DNA of 33,127 nt from Parcubacteria group bacterium GW2011_GWA2_48_9 (GTDB taxonomy: Bacteria; Patescibacteriota; Patescibacteriia; UBA10025): assembly GCA_001003705.1 (NCBI GenBank), contig LCPQ01000003.1:1-33127 (forward strand). Direction: 5' to 3'. The notes beneath the pieces are model-generated. The model was not told the origin of the DNA. It saw nothing but the letters and a program-made list of their open reading frames with translations, and did not search any database. Both the position numbers and the translations under genes were made by a program. Shown here one piece after another: positions 22,908 through 31,551 of the stretch (position 1 is its first letter; each line of letters starts with the position of its first letter).

Positions 22908-24467
22908 ATGAATTTTCCACTTCAAGCGCCTAGCTGGTTGCGTCATCATTCAGTGGCCATCATTGCGCTTGGCATTTTCGCCGTGTCATTTATTTTTCTA
23001 CTGTGGCTACAGGCGGATCCGACATTTGCTGATCCGGACTCTTTTTACCATGCAAAAATGGCGATGGTGCTGCGCGATGAAGGCATTATCCAAACATTCC
23101 CTTGGCTTCAATTCACTTTTTTACGTGATGCGTATACTGACCAGCATTTTCTCTATCATATTTTTCTCATTCCATTCGTAACGATACTCCCTCCTATAGT
23201 CGGTACGAAACTTGTGACGATTCTGCTTGCATCTTCAGTGGTGCTGCTCGTATACTTATTTCTCAACTCTCTCAAAGTGCCATGGGCGTGGGCTTTTGCC
23301 ATGCTCTTGCTGCTTGTGACTCCACTAACTTTCCGTTTAAGTTTGGCTAAAGCGCCGAGTGTTTCACTCCTGTTTCTGATTGGTGGTATCTGGCTGTTAA
23401 TACGGAAAAAATATCTTTGGCTTGGCGTTCTTTCGTTTCTATATGTTTGGTCCTACGGAGGTTTCTTGCTTTTGCTTTTTTCCGCAGGTGTGTGGGTGAG
23501 TATTGGTTTTTTACAGGATATACTCGCTCTTCGACGTATTGCACGGAGGGAGTATCTATTCACCTTTGGTACCGTATTTATTGGCACTACGCTCGGAGTC
23601 ATCGTGAATCCCTTTTTCCCGCAGAATATAGCATTTTTCTGGAATCAGCTCGTCAAAATCGGCATTGTGAATTATCAAGGGGTTATAGGTGTCGGTAATG
23701 AGTGGTATCCGTACAAATTTATAGATTTGGTGTCTAATACGATTTTTCTTTCTATTATAGTGCTCATTGGTGTAGTTGTTTTCGTTGTATTACTAAAACG
23801 TCAAAGTAAAGTTTCGTGGCTGTTTTTAATATTAGCGCTGTTTTTTTTCCTTTTAACACTAAAATCAAAACGCTACGTAGAATACTACGTTCCCTTTGGC
23901 ATGTTATTTGGCGCGACTGCTATAGGACAGGCAGCTTCCCAGCTGGAGATGCGTCAGTTGGCAAGGGATATGTATCGATGGGTGACTCGTAAAAAAGTAC
24001 TCGGGATTGTGGTCGCACTTTATTTCATCGTGACGCTGCCCGGGCTTGCCGTGCGGGATGTGCGTACTACTAAACGCGATTTAGGTGGAGGGTCAAATGT
24101 ATTGCGTTTTTCACAGGCGAGCCACTGGCTTGCAACCAATACTCCCGAAGGTTCGGTCGTTTTCCATTCGAGCTGGGATGAATTTCCGATCCTTTTTTAC
24201 CATAATACCCATAATTATTACATTATTGGGCTTGATCCCACCTTTATGTATGAGTATGACCGTCGATTGTATGCTCTGATGGTCGACATTACCACTGGTA
24301 AGGAAGTTGAAAATCCTGGGAGTGTGCTGCGCGATGAATTCGGTGCTTCATATGCATTTGTTGAGAAAAATCATGATGGCATGAAACGCATTATTGAGAG
24401 TATCTCAGGAGTTGAATTAGTATATTCTGATAATGAAGCGTTCATTTATGACATTCGCACACAATGA
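22908..24467 (+). CDS. GT-C-type membrane glycosyltransferase, STT3/oligosaccharyltransferase-like
   Basis: A 519-residue protein with about a dozen hydrophobic spans (first at 16-34) and a C-terminal globular part from about 385. After span 1 comes ADPDSFYHAKMA (41-52), an acidic motif where GT-C enzymes bind metal or lipid phosphate (STT3-like D-x-D/E-Y/F-x-H). The globular part has HSSWDEFPILFYH (420-432) followed by GLDPTF (441-446), reminiscent of the WWDYG region of STT3/PglB/AglB. Members use polyprenyl-linked sugars and work on the outer face of the membrane. It could be an oligosaccharyltransferase or a single-sugar transferase. It starts the surface-glycan cluster, and its stop overlaps the next gene by four bases (ATGA). 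Confidence 0.65.
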   Translation: MNFPLQAPSWLRHHSVAIIALGIFAVSFIFLLWLQADPTFADPDSFYHAKMAMVLRDEGIIQTFPWLQFTFLRDAYTDQHFLYHIFLIPFVTILPPIVGTKLVTILLASSVVLLVYLFLNSLKVPWAWAFAMLLLLVTPLTFRLSLAKAPSVSLLFLIGGIWLLIRKKYLWLGVLSFLYVWSYGGFLLLLFSAGVWVSIGFLQDILALRRIARREYLFTFGTVFIGTTLGVIVNPFFPQNIAFFWNQLVKIGIVNYQGVIGVGNEWYPYKFIDLVSNTIFLSIIVLIGVVVFVVLLKRQSKVSWLFLILALFFFLLTLKSKRYVEYYVPFGMLFGATAIGQAASQLEMRQLARDMYRWVTRKKVLGIVVALYFIVTLPGLAVRDVRTTKRDLGGGSNVLRFSQASHWLATNTPEGSVVFHSSWDEFPILFYHNTHNYYIIGLDPTFMYEYDRRLYALMVDITTGKEVENPGSVLRDEFGASYAFVEKNHDGMKRIIESISGVELVYSDNEAFIYDIRTQ

Positions 24468-25675
24468 ACCACCAGCGACTCATTGTTACTGCAGTGTGCC
24501 TGGTCATTATTCTTGTTTGGATTGGATTTCTCCATGCGAATCCCTCGTATTCGGTGGATTCTTTATCACCTGTGAGACTCGTGCGAGATACGCATGAAAC
24601 AGAGAATGTGTACTATACTCGCTCGTCGCCTCTTGCTGCTGGTGAGATGCCGTATACCACTGCTCCTCAGGAATATCCCATTCTGAGCGTATTATATATT
24701 AGTATGCCACGCCTTTTTACAGACTACCCTGAAACATTTACCGCTATTTTATCAGCTATCAATGCTGCCATACTCGTATGTGCTGTTGTGGTTTCATCAC
24801 ACCTGCTTTCTATTTTGGGAGTTTCATATCACCGACTGTGGCTTTTTTTGTTTCCCGCAACTCTCTATTTTACATTCAATCGGTTTGATATTCTTATGGT
24901 GGGTGTCATTCTCGCCAGCCTCATGTTTCTTTTTCGAGGGAAGTTCTGGTGGGCAATTGTATTCTTGTTGGTTGGATTTTTTATTAAATGGTTTAGCATT
25001 TTTTTGGTGCCAGTGTATTTTCTTTATCAGAGAAACCAGGTATCGCAAGATCAATGGAAGCGGGACATCAAGCTCGGTTGCGTACTTGTATTCGGTTCTT
25101 TAGCAGTTATTACCACCGTGCTATTCGTACTCGCCGGTGAAGAAAGTCTCTATCCTTATCTGTTACATACCCAGCGTGGTATAGAGTATGGAAGCACCTT
25201 TTCTCCGGCATTTGCCTGGTTATTGGTTCATCTCTCTCCCGCCGCTTACCGATATACCCGCGACACCACTGCAGCAGTTTTGTCGACGTTACAGCTTGGA
25301 CTCCCTGTACTCATGCTGATATTTGCTGGGCGGTTTGCACGTTTTGTCAAAACTCGAGAAGACGTACTACGGTGGTCACTCATCGTGATTGCAGTATTTC
25401 TTCTGTTTGCTAAGTTTTATTCGCCACAGTTTGTTCTTTGGTTTTTGCCATTGGCACTCTTATTCAGCAAAACATGGAAGGATGTGCTCCTGCTCGGAAT
25501 CCTCGATGTAGTGCATTATGTTTCATTTCCATTGGTATTTGACGGCTTCGGAGAAGCCTCAAATATGTATGCAGTCGCCGCACTTGTTCGAGGATTGCTC
25601 CTGGCAGTACTTATTTATAGACTCGTGAAGCCATTGTCTATTCGTTGGTTTTCACCTACATTACACAGCGCATGA
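24464..25675 (+). CDS. GT87-like membrane mannosyltransferase family protein
   Basis: A 403-residue protein with about ten hydrophobic spans. Features recalling GT87 (PimE-type, DUF2029) enzymes are an acidic first loop (VDSLSPVRLVRD), EYPILSVLYISMP, FNRFDILMVG (an Asp in an otherwise hydrophobic context), FFIKWFSIFLVP and KFYSPQFVLWFLPL. GT87 enzymes move mannose from polyprenyl-phosphate mannose to lipid acceptors on the outer membrane face. The start overlaps the preceding stop and the end overlaps the next start (ATGA both times), so it is part of a tightly coupled three-gene unit. The exact sugar and acceptor are unknown. Confidence 0.65.
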   Translation: MNHQRLIVTAVCLVIILVWIGFLHANPSYSVDSLSPVRLVRDTHETENVYYTRSSPLAAGEMPYTTAPQEYPILSVLYISMPRLFTDYPETFTAILSAINAAILVCAVVVSSHLLSILGVSYHRLWLFLFPATLYFTFNRFDILMVGVILASLMFLFRGKFWWAIVFLLVGFFIKWFSIFLVPVYFLYQRNQVSQDQWKRDIKLGCVLVFGSLAVITTVLFVLAGEESLYPYLLHTQRGIEYGSTFSPAFAWLLVHLSPAAYRYTRDTTAAVLSTLQLGLPVLMLIFAGRFARFVKTREDVLRWSLIVIAVFLLFAKFYSPQFVLWFLPLALLFSKTWKDVLLLGILDVVHYVSFPLVFDGFGEASNMYAVAALVRGLLLAVLIYRLVKPLSIRWFSPTLHSA

Positions 25676-27198
25676 TTTCAAACCACCGTATTACTCTTAA
25701 AAACAGTATCTGCTTGGTACTTATTCTTATTGTACTTGGCTGGCTCGCGTATCTCATATTCGGCTTTTCATCAACATCTGCGAAGTATGGCATTTTTGGC
25801 GACGAGGGTATTTTCTTAACCGGTGCGCAACGTATACTGAGAGGTGAATTGCCGCACAAGGACTTTTACACCTTATTGCCAACTGCGTCGTATTACCCTC
25901 TTGCATTATTTTTTCGACTTTTTGGCGACAACTATGTGGTTGCGCAGGTTTTTGTGTTTCTTAACGCCGTCGGCATTGGGGGAACCATGTTTTGGCTTGG
26001 ATGGCGACTTCTTCGATGGTGGTCGTCTGTTCCCGCAATAATCTTCCTATTGTTCGTTTTCCCTGCTTGGCCGTATGTTTCCCACCATTGGACGTTCTTA
26101 CTTTTTGCATTGTTATCAACTTGCTGTTGTCTGCAGAAAAACACCGGCTGGCATGTCACAGCGGGTGTGTTTTCTGGACTGTCATTCCTTTTGTTTCCCC
26201 AAAAAGCCCTTTTCACTTTCTTTGCACATATTCTGATATTTTTATTGTTTCGGCCACACGGTCTTCGTTCAGCGGTGTTCACTATTTGCTGGTATCTCGC
26301 CGGTTTGTTGCCCGTCATGCTTATTCACAGCTGGTGGCTTTTTCATACGGGGGTTTGGGCTCTGTATATACAGCAGGTTTTTATTGATTCATTCAAGTAC
26401 TATCCCAACTTTGTCATGCAGGAAATATTTTTTAAATTTAATAATGTCGCTGCGCTCCTTACGCTCGGCATTGTCGGGTTTGGTTTGATGTTTTTCTTCC
26501 GTCGCCATTATACGCCGCTTGTCCTGAAAACATATGTAGCGATTTTCCTTGTGCATATGTCGCTATTGGTTTCCATTTTGTACCATTTAGAACTGTACCA
26601 CGTTCTTCAGGTCATTCCGGCAGCGATTATCTTAATTTTTTTCATCATAGTTTTTTTTGCTCAACGTATACGAGGTATACTCCACACATATTCTTCTATG
26701 GCACTTGCGGCATTTATTATTTCCGCTGTCATTATCTCAGTTTCTGTGCCGTTTACATTGGCGTATGAGTCAAGCTATGGTTTTGGCACCGGATTTACAA
26801 AAAATGTAACTGCTTTTTCGACACCACGCGGAAAGATAGTCTTGAACCACCGTCAAACTCCATATTTTATTGAGGAATACGAAACGGTCAGCAGTCTCGT
26901 CGATACCCAACTTTTAGGGAAATCCATCTTCTTTTTCCCGTATGCACCAGGGTATTACTACTTTCTTAATCTTCGCAATACAACCTCGTTTGATTTCATA
27001 GGTGCCGAAATGATCGCACACGCATATCGTGAACAGATTGCCCAAGAACTGGCCCATGTCGATGTCATTATCCTCCTACCGACAAGCTGGGGGTTTGATC
27101 CACAGGGTGCGTTCATGAAGCTTATTCCAGAGAATTTTTCCTTTCGTCAGGAATTGTTAGAAGGGCGCGTCACCGTGCTTTCGCGAAACTCGTTATGA
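25672..27198 (+). CDS. GT-C-type membrane glycosyltransferase, twin A (508 residues)
   Basis: A polytopic membrane protein with about eleven spans and a C-terminal soluble part from about residue 370. The first outer loop has FGDEGIFLTGAQRILRGELP and then HKDFYTLLPTASYYPLALFF, the layout of GT39/PMT_2-type and ArnT-like enzymes, where the Asp-Glu pair lies near the active site. The soluble part has FFFPYAPGYYYFLNLRNTTS. It is a clear paralogue of the protein at 31552-33078, of identical length and collinear throughout. I use ATG 25672 (overlapping the previous stop as ATGA) in preference to a TTG at 25645. It probably adds a sugar from a polyprenyl-phosphate donor outside the membrane. Confidence 0.7.
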   Translation: MISNHRITLKNSICLVLILIVLGWLAYLIFGFSSTSAKYGIFGDEGIFLTGAQRILRGELPHKDFYTLLPTASYYPLALFFRLFGDNYVVAQVFVFLNAVGIGGTMFWLGWRLLRWWSSVPAIIFLLFVFPAWPYVSHHWTFLLFALLSTCCCLQKNTGWHVTAGVFSGLSFLLFPQKALFTFFAHILIFLLFRPHGLRSAVFTICWYLAGLLPVMLIHSWWLFHTGVWALYIQQVFIDSFKYYPNFVMQEIFFKFNNVAALLTLGIVGFGLMFFFRRHYTPLVLKTYVAIFLVHMSLLVSILYHLELYHVLQVIPAAIILIFFIIVFFAQRIRGILHTYSSMALAAFIISAVIISVSVPFTLAYESSYGFGTGFTKNVTAFSTPRGKIVLNHRQTPYFIEEYETVSSLVDTQLLGKSIFFFPYAPGYYYFLNLRNTTSFDFIGAEMIAHAYREQIAQELAHVDVIILLPTSWGFDPQGAFMKLIPENFSFRQELLEGRVTVLSRNSL

Positions 27199-27212
27199 GG
27201 CAGTATTGACAG

Positions 27213-27241
27213 TTGATAGTTGGGTAGCATGCCAGTATAAT
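27213..27241 (+). promoter_or_regulatory. Internal promoter within the glycan cluster
   Basis: TTGATA (27213-27218) is followed after 17 bases by a perfect TATAAT (27236-27241). A second -35-like TTGACA lies just upstream (27206-27211). It sits in a 102-base gap and would drive the methyltransferase and the genes after it, with a leader of about 53 bases. Confidence 0.6.
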
Positions 27242-27300
27242 GGTGGAATCAGCATTGGAGCATTCCTGGTAGTTTTACTCAGCTATAAACACTATTGTTC

Positions 27301-28053
27301 ATGGACTCCGCACTTCACGCCTTACTCAATAGACAACAAGAAGATCACTGGTGGTTTGCAGGGAGAAGAAAAATATTTTCTAAGGTGCTGCACAATACCG
27401 TTAAAACTGCTAATAATTCAATACTTGATATTGGGTGCGGTACAGGCGGAATGATCGGCATTCTCAAAGACTTCGGACATACCATAGGCATCGAAGTTAA
27501 TCCCGAGGCGGCTGAATTTGCCCGGGGACGCGGCTATGATAGCGTCATTGTGCATGATGCCAAAACACTACCGTTTGCGGATCAATCCTTCGATATTGTT
27601 ACAGCATTTGATATTATTGAACACATTGAGGATGACCGGCAATTTGTTAACGAAATCATTCGTGTGCTCAAGCCAGGCGGAAAATTTTTTCTATCTACAG
27701 CCGCGTTCAACTTCTTATGGAGCGTCTTTGATGAACGCGCACACCACTATAGACGGTACACCAGAAAGTCACTTGCCGGCATGTTAAATCGTTTTAATGA
27801 TTCCGAAGTATGTTACTACAACACGTTACTTTTTCCTCCCATTGCAGTAATACGGTTATTGCAGAAAGTAATACACAAAAAACAGGATCCCAAGAGTGAA
27901 TTATTCGAACTACGCCAGCCCCCAAAAATATTGAATTACGCATTAAAGTGTATTTTTTCATTTGAAAAGTATATCACTGGTATGCGTATCCCATTCGGAG
28001 TTTCACTTTTTGCGGTATGTAGTAAACCAGGTACGAGTATTGCGTCCCCGTAG
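27301..28053 (+). CDS. Class I SAM-dependent methyltransferase
   Basis: A 250-residue protein with the methyltransferase fold: motif I LDIGCGTGG (about 42-50), an acidic end of strand 2 (IGIEVNPEA), FDIVTAFDIIEHI (motif for strand 4), and VLKPGGKFFLS (post-motif). It belongs to the Methyltransf_11/23 type, which methylates small molecules and, in glycan clusters, sugar hydroxyls or lipid carriers. I use ATG 27301 rather than the TTG six bases upstream. It is preceded by its own promoter and lies 35 bases before the acyltransferase. The substrate is not visible. Confidence 0.85.
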   Translation: MDSALHALLNRQQEDHWWFAGRRKIFSKVLHNTVKTANNSILDIGCGTGGMIGILKDFGHTIGIEVNPEAAEFARGRGYDSVIVHDAKTLPFADQSFDIVTAFDIIEHIEDDRQFVNEIIRVLKPGGKFFLSTAAFNFLWSVFDERAHHYRRYTRKSLAGMLNRFNDSEVCYYNTLLFPPIAVIRLLQKVIHKKQDPKSELFELRQPPKILNYALKCIFSFEKYITGMRIPFGVSLFAVCSKPGTSIASP

Positions 28054-28088
28054 TTCTTAGCTGGTTTAATTGAAATAATATTACGTAC

Positions 28089-28637
28089 ATGAAAGCATTG
28101 CATGAAATTGGTTTTTCGAAAGCCCTGCGCTTCGGTTTCTGGGTCCCTCTCCTTGGTTTATTTTCTCTTGCAGGGTATCCACAGGTACGTATGGTTATTC
28201 TACGCATTTTTGGTGCGCGAATTCGTCGTTCATGCATTATCCATCGTGTAAAGTTTATGAATGCATACCGAAAGGGATTCGGGGGGGTATATGCAGGGGA
28301 AGAGGTCTTTATTGGCGACGAATGTCTACTTGATCTAGCCGAATCGATTACCCTTGAAGACCAGGTAACGCTCGCTGAACGAGTGGTTGTTTTAACGCAC
28401 ATGAACGTGGGGTATAGAGACCACCCACTTCAGAAGTATTTTCCGGCCTTCGCGAAACCAGTGGTGATCAAACAGGGTTCATTTATTGGTGCAAACGTAA
28501 CAATATTACCCGGGGTGACTATTGGACCCCGTTCTTTTGTCGCTGCCGGCAGTGTTGTCACAAAAGACGTTTCGCCAGATGCACTGGTCGGAGGTGTTCC
28601 AGCGCGTCAGATCAGAAATATTTCGACCGCGGCATAA
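28089..28637 (+). CDS. Hexapeptide-repeat acyltransferase (probable O-acetyltransferase)
   Basis: A 182-residue protein with a left-handed beta-helix. Hexapeptide-type turns occur from VYAGEEVFIGDECLLDLAES to QGSFIGANVTILPGVTIGPR and FVAAGSVVTKDVSPDALVGG, ending in GVPARQIR, a near-universal ending of the CysE/LacA/NodL group. The likely catalytic His is in LTHMNVGYRDH. A hydrophobic N-terminal segment (FWVPLLGLFSLAG) suggests membrane association. It probably acetylates a sugar of the surface glycan. Six bases separate it from the GT2 gene. Confidence 0.85.
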   Translation: MKALHEIGFSKALRFGFWVPLLGLFSLAGYPQVRMVILRIFGARIRRSCIIHRVKFMNAYRKGFGGVYAGEEVFIGDECLLDLAESITLEDQVTLAERVVVLTHMNVGYRDHPLQKYFPAFAKPVVIKQGSFIGANVTILPGVTIGPRSFVAAGSVVTKDVSPDALVGGVPARQIRNISTAA

Positions 28638-28643
28638 AGATAT

Positions 28644-29393
28644 ATGAACGCCCAGCCTACCTCACCGTATCAGTTTACCCTGGTGTTGCCATTGTACAAT
28701 GAAGGCGGAGGGCTTGCGATACAGCTGGGCTATATCTACCGCACGCTGTGCAATGGAGCGTTTCGGTTTCAGATGATACTGATAGATGATTGCAGTACAG
28801 ATGAAACCACACATATTGCCCATGCGTTCGCCCAGGGAAAAGATTCGGTTTTTGTTGTTCGACATGAGAGGAACCAAGGAAGAGGGGCGACGGTGATGGA
28901 TGGGTTCATGCGCGCGACCAGCGATGTGGTGGGGTTCATGGACGTTGACTGCGAAGTGTCCCCCGTATACCTACTGGAGTTCGTTTCCGATCTTTTGGAA
29001 GGTACGACTGATATTATCACCGGCCATCGTATTTATAAATTTTCAGTTTCGCGAATGCCACGAACTATTGCGAGTATTGGATACCGAATGATCGTACGTG
29101 CATTACTGGATATCAAATTCAAAGATACCGAAACCGGGTACAAATTGTTTCGCAGGACCTCATTTCTTCGTATCGCGCCGTATCTTAAAGAGAAGGGATG
29201 GTTTTGGGATACCGAAGTTATGGCAATAGCCAATCTTGCGAAATTGCGCGTCGAAGAACGCCCCGTGCTTTTCATACGCAACGTTGCGAAGCGATCCAGC
29301 GTGCATTTGGTTTCCGACACACTAACGTATTTTAAATCGCTCATGCGATTTCGCGTGCGGCGTAAATCGCTGGTAAAGGAACTTGCACTATGA
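28644..29393 (+). CDS. Family 2 glycosyltransferase, dolichyl/polyprenyl-phosphate mannose synthase-like
   Basis: A 249-residue GT-A enzyme: FTLVLPLYNEGGG (11-23), LIDDCSTDET (46-55), RHERNQGRGATVMDGF (73-88), the D-x-D at 100-102 (MDVDCE) and KDTETGYKLFRR, the acceptor-side segment. This pattern is close to polyprenyl-phosphate mannose/glucose synthases without the C-terminal membrane spans. Such enzymes make the lipid-linked sugar donors that GT-C enzymes consume, which fits the surrounding GT-C genes. The stop overlaps the aminotransferase start (ATGA). Confidence 0.85.
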   Translation: MNAQPTSPYQFTLVLPLYNEGGGLAIQLGYIYRTLCNGAFRFQMILIDDCSTDETTHIAHAFAQGKDSVFVVRHERNQGRGATVMDGFMRATSDVVGFMDVDCEVSPVYLLEFVSDLLEGTTDIITGHRIYKFSVSRMPRTIASIGYRMIVRALLDIKFKDTETGYKLFRRTSFLRIAPYLKEKGWFWDTEVMAIANLAKLRVEERPVLFIRNVAKRSSVHLVSDTLTYFKSLMRFRVRRKSLVKELAL

Positions 29394-30586
29394 AACAGGT
29401 ACCTTTGTTGCCCCACTTTATCCCTTTTGGAGCACCGAAATTTAGCCGTCATACAGAAACTGAGGTTATTCGCACCCTGCGAAGCGGGTGGATAGGTACT
29501 GGGCCGAAAGTGCTTGAATTTGAGCGCTTATTTGCCCATTATGTCCATGCCCCTTTTGCGGTAGCACTTTCGTCATGTACAGCGGGACTGCACTTGAGTT
29601 TGGTAGTTTCGGGCGTTGGCCGCGGTGACGAAGTGATTACCTCACCCCTGACATTTGCCGCGACTGCGAACGCGATTCTCACTTCAGGCGCCACCGTAAA
29701 GTTTGCCGATGTTGATCTGGCTACATACACTCTCTCTCCGCGCGCGGCTCAGCGGGCAATTACTAAGAAAACTCGTGCTATTATTCCCGTTCATTTTGCA
29801 GGATTGCCGGCTGATATGAAATCATTTGAAGCATTAGCCCGGCGCTATCGTCTTCATCTCATCGAAGACGCAGCTCACGCACTCGGCGCTCGTTCCCATG
29901 GCGCCATGATTGGAGCAACGGGCAATCTAACAAGTTTTAGCTTTTACCCAAACAAAAATATTACCTCATGCGATGGTGGCATGCTCACATTCGCTGATCG
30001 GCGTTTTGAACGGACATTGAAAACTCTCCGGCATCAGGGATTGGATGTTGATGCATGGAAACGGTTCCATCGAAAGTCACTGCAAACGAGTCTGGCGCTA
30101 ATGCATGGGTACAAATACACCATGAATGACTTGCAGGCTATTATCGGCATTGAACAGTTGAAACATGCGGAAGCTTGGCAAAAAACGCGAGAGCGCTACG
30201 CGGCATATTACGATAGCATTTTCACAGCAATTCCTGGAGTATTTTTCCAATACCGCCCGCTCGATAAAGATGAAAACCGCCATGCACTGTATTTATATAC
30301 TTTGCGGCTAGAGAGAAAGTTTTTTGGGCACGCGCGCGACCAGGTCGTGCAAACCCTTCTTCGCAAAAACATTGGGGCGGGTGTCCATTACATCCCTTTG
30401 CATTTGCACCCGGCGTTCCGGCACCAAAAGTACCGTCGAGGTGATTTCCCAATCGCAGAAAAAATTGGTGATGAAATTTTTACAATTCCCTTGACACCCC
30501 ATCTTTCTTTTTCAGTAATTCGTGCCATTGCTCGTGTGACAAAAGCAGTGCTACTCTCGTTTCTCCGTCGGCGGACAACACCGTGA
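29390..30586 (+). CDS. DegT/DnrJ/EryC1-family sugar aminotransferase
   Basis: A 398-residue PLP enzyme. Landmarks are GSGWIGTGP-like text (RSGWIGTGPKVLEFER), SSCTAGLHLS (61-70), PLTFAATANAI, LIEDAAHALGA (Asp160 contacts the pyridine ring) and SFYPNKNITSCDGGM with the PLP Lys at 189. The C-terminal half has GYKYTMNDLQAIIG and GVHYIPLHLHPAF, as in ArnB/PseC-type enzymes. It forms amino sugars on nucleotide-linked keto sugars. It sits in the glycan cluster between GT2 and a methyltransferase, supporting an amino-sugar component of the surface polymer. Confidence 0.92.
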   Translation: MKQVPLLPHFIPFGAPKFSRHTETEVIRTLRSGWIGTGPKVLEFERLFAHYVHAPFAVALSSCTAGLHLSLVVSGVGRGDEVITSPLTFAATANAILTSGATVKFADVDLATYTLSPRAAQRAITKKTRAIIPVHFAGLPADMKSFEALARRYRLHLIEDAAHALGARSHGAMIGATGNLTSFSFYPNKNITSCDGGMLTFADRRFERTLKTLRHQGLDVDAWKRFHRKSLQTSLALMHGYKYTMNDLQAIIGIEQLKHAEAWQKTRERYAAYYDSIFTAIPGVFFQYRPLDKDENRHALYLYTLRLERKFFGHARDQVVQTLLRKNIGAGVHYIPLHLHPAFRHQKYRRGDFPIAEKIGDEIFTIPLTPHLSFSVIRAIARVTKAVLLSFLRRRTTP

Positions 30587-30587
30587 T

Positions 30588-31226
30588 ATGGATCCATCTC
30601 TCACACATCTGCTGTCTATATCATCGAAAACTGGCTATGCGAGGGTCTATTTTACGTTGCGTTTTCTACTTTTTCGTAAGCGATTCTCACTTCTTTTTGC
30701 GCACCTACCTTCCCGCGGCAGGATCGTAGATGTCGGGTGTGGTTATGGGCTCACTGCTCACTTGCTTTCTTTGCAGTATCCAAATGCTAGTATAATCGGC
30801 ATAGATACAAATGCCCGGCGGATACGGACTGCGAAGACAAGTGCACACGGACTTTCCCAACTCTCGTTCGAACTCGCTGATGCTAATACGTTTTCATTCG
30901 AGCAAAGTGATGCAATACTGTTAATCGACGTTTTGCACCATATCCCCTATGTGCAACATCGGCCCCTTTTTAGGCGGCTGGCGGCGGCGCTAGGGCACAA
31001 TGGAGTATTGCTCATTGCTGATATTGCTATCCAGCCGCGCTGGAAATACTGGTGCGCCTATTTAATCGATGTGGTGCTGTATCCGTTCAGTATACGGTGC
31101 CAGTTTTACTCATCTCAAAGTATACGAAGCATGCTCGCAGAGAGCGGGTGGAGCGTACAGAGCGAGGTCAGGACTGATGCGGGAAGCATTTTTCCGACAA
31201 TTATGTACCTTGCTAAACCGTTGTAG
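30588..31226 (+). CDS. Class I SAM-dependent methyltransferase
   Basis: A 212-residue methyltransferase: IVDVGCGYGLTAHLL (46-60, motif I), IIGIDTNARRI (end of strand 2), FEQSDAILLIDVLHHI (strand 4) and HNGVLLIADI (strand 5). It is unlike the other methyltransferase of the cluster outside these motifs. The gene begins one base after the aminotransferase stop and ends at a 7-base-pair hairpin. The substrate is not visible; a sugar or lipid-linked intermediate is likely from context. Confidence 0.8.
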   Translation: MDPSLTHLLSISSKTGYARVYFTLRFLLFRKRFSLLFAHLPSRGRIVDVGCGYGLTAHLLSLQYPNASIIGIDTNARRIRTAKTSAHGLSQLSFELADANTFSFEQSDAILLIDVLHHIPYVQHRPLFRRLAAALGHNGVLLIADIAIQPRWKYWCAYLIDVVLYPFSIRCQFYSSQSIRSMLAESGWSVQSEVRTDAGSIFPTIMYLAKPL

Positions 31227-31244
31227 GTTGTAGTTCAACAACGG
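31218..31244 (+). other. Hairpin at the end of the methyltransferase gene
   Basis: CCGTTGT (31218-31224) and ACAACGG (31238-31244) form a perfect 7-base-pair stem with a 13-base loop, and the stop codon TAG (31224-31226) lies at the foot of the loop. No U-run follows, so it is not a standard intrinsic terminator; it may stabilise the mRNA end or reduce read-through. Confidence 0.35.
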
Positions 31245-31551
31245 ATCGATGGTGACAATTGAATCCATCATGAGCGCTATTTCTTCTTTTTTTGATGCTA
31301 TTCGCCGCAGCTCATGCTTTGGTCGTCGTAGCACTACCTCTATTCACAATGATTCAAAGTATCTTAACATTCTATGCCATTCTCAATTTTATGTACTACC
31401 TGTAGCTGCTATTGATTTTTGATATGGTTGAGGAAGATACTGCAAAGAATTTTAACTTTATCGTAGGTTACGAACTGTTGTATTTTTTTACGCTCCACTG
31501 TTTCCTGATACAACCGTCGACACCTACTCCGTTAATTTATTCAGCACTCGC
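31227..31551. other. Long gap without a confident gene
   Basis: This is by far the longest apparently non-coding stretch in the window. It holds a 57-codon plus-strand frame (31249-31422, starting MVTIESIMSA) with no recognisable pattern, Cys/Ser-rich and ending without a domain. A weak promoter option for the next gene is TTTACG (31487-31492), 16 bases, TACAAC (31509-31514) preceded by TGA. I see no tRNA, small RNA or repeat that I could name. Confidence 0.5.

Noticed and set aside
31249-31422. A 57-codon plus-strand frame in the long gap
   Set aside because: No domain, hydrophobic pattern or ribosome binding site; the length is expected by chance in 325 bases.
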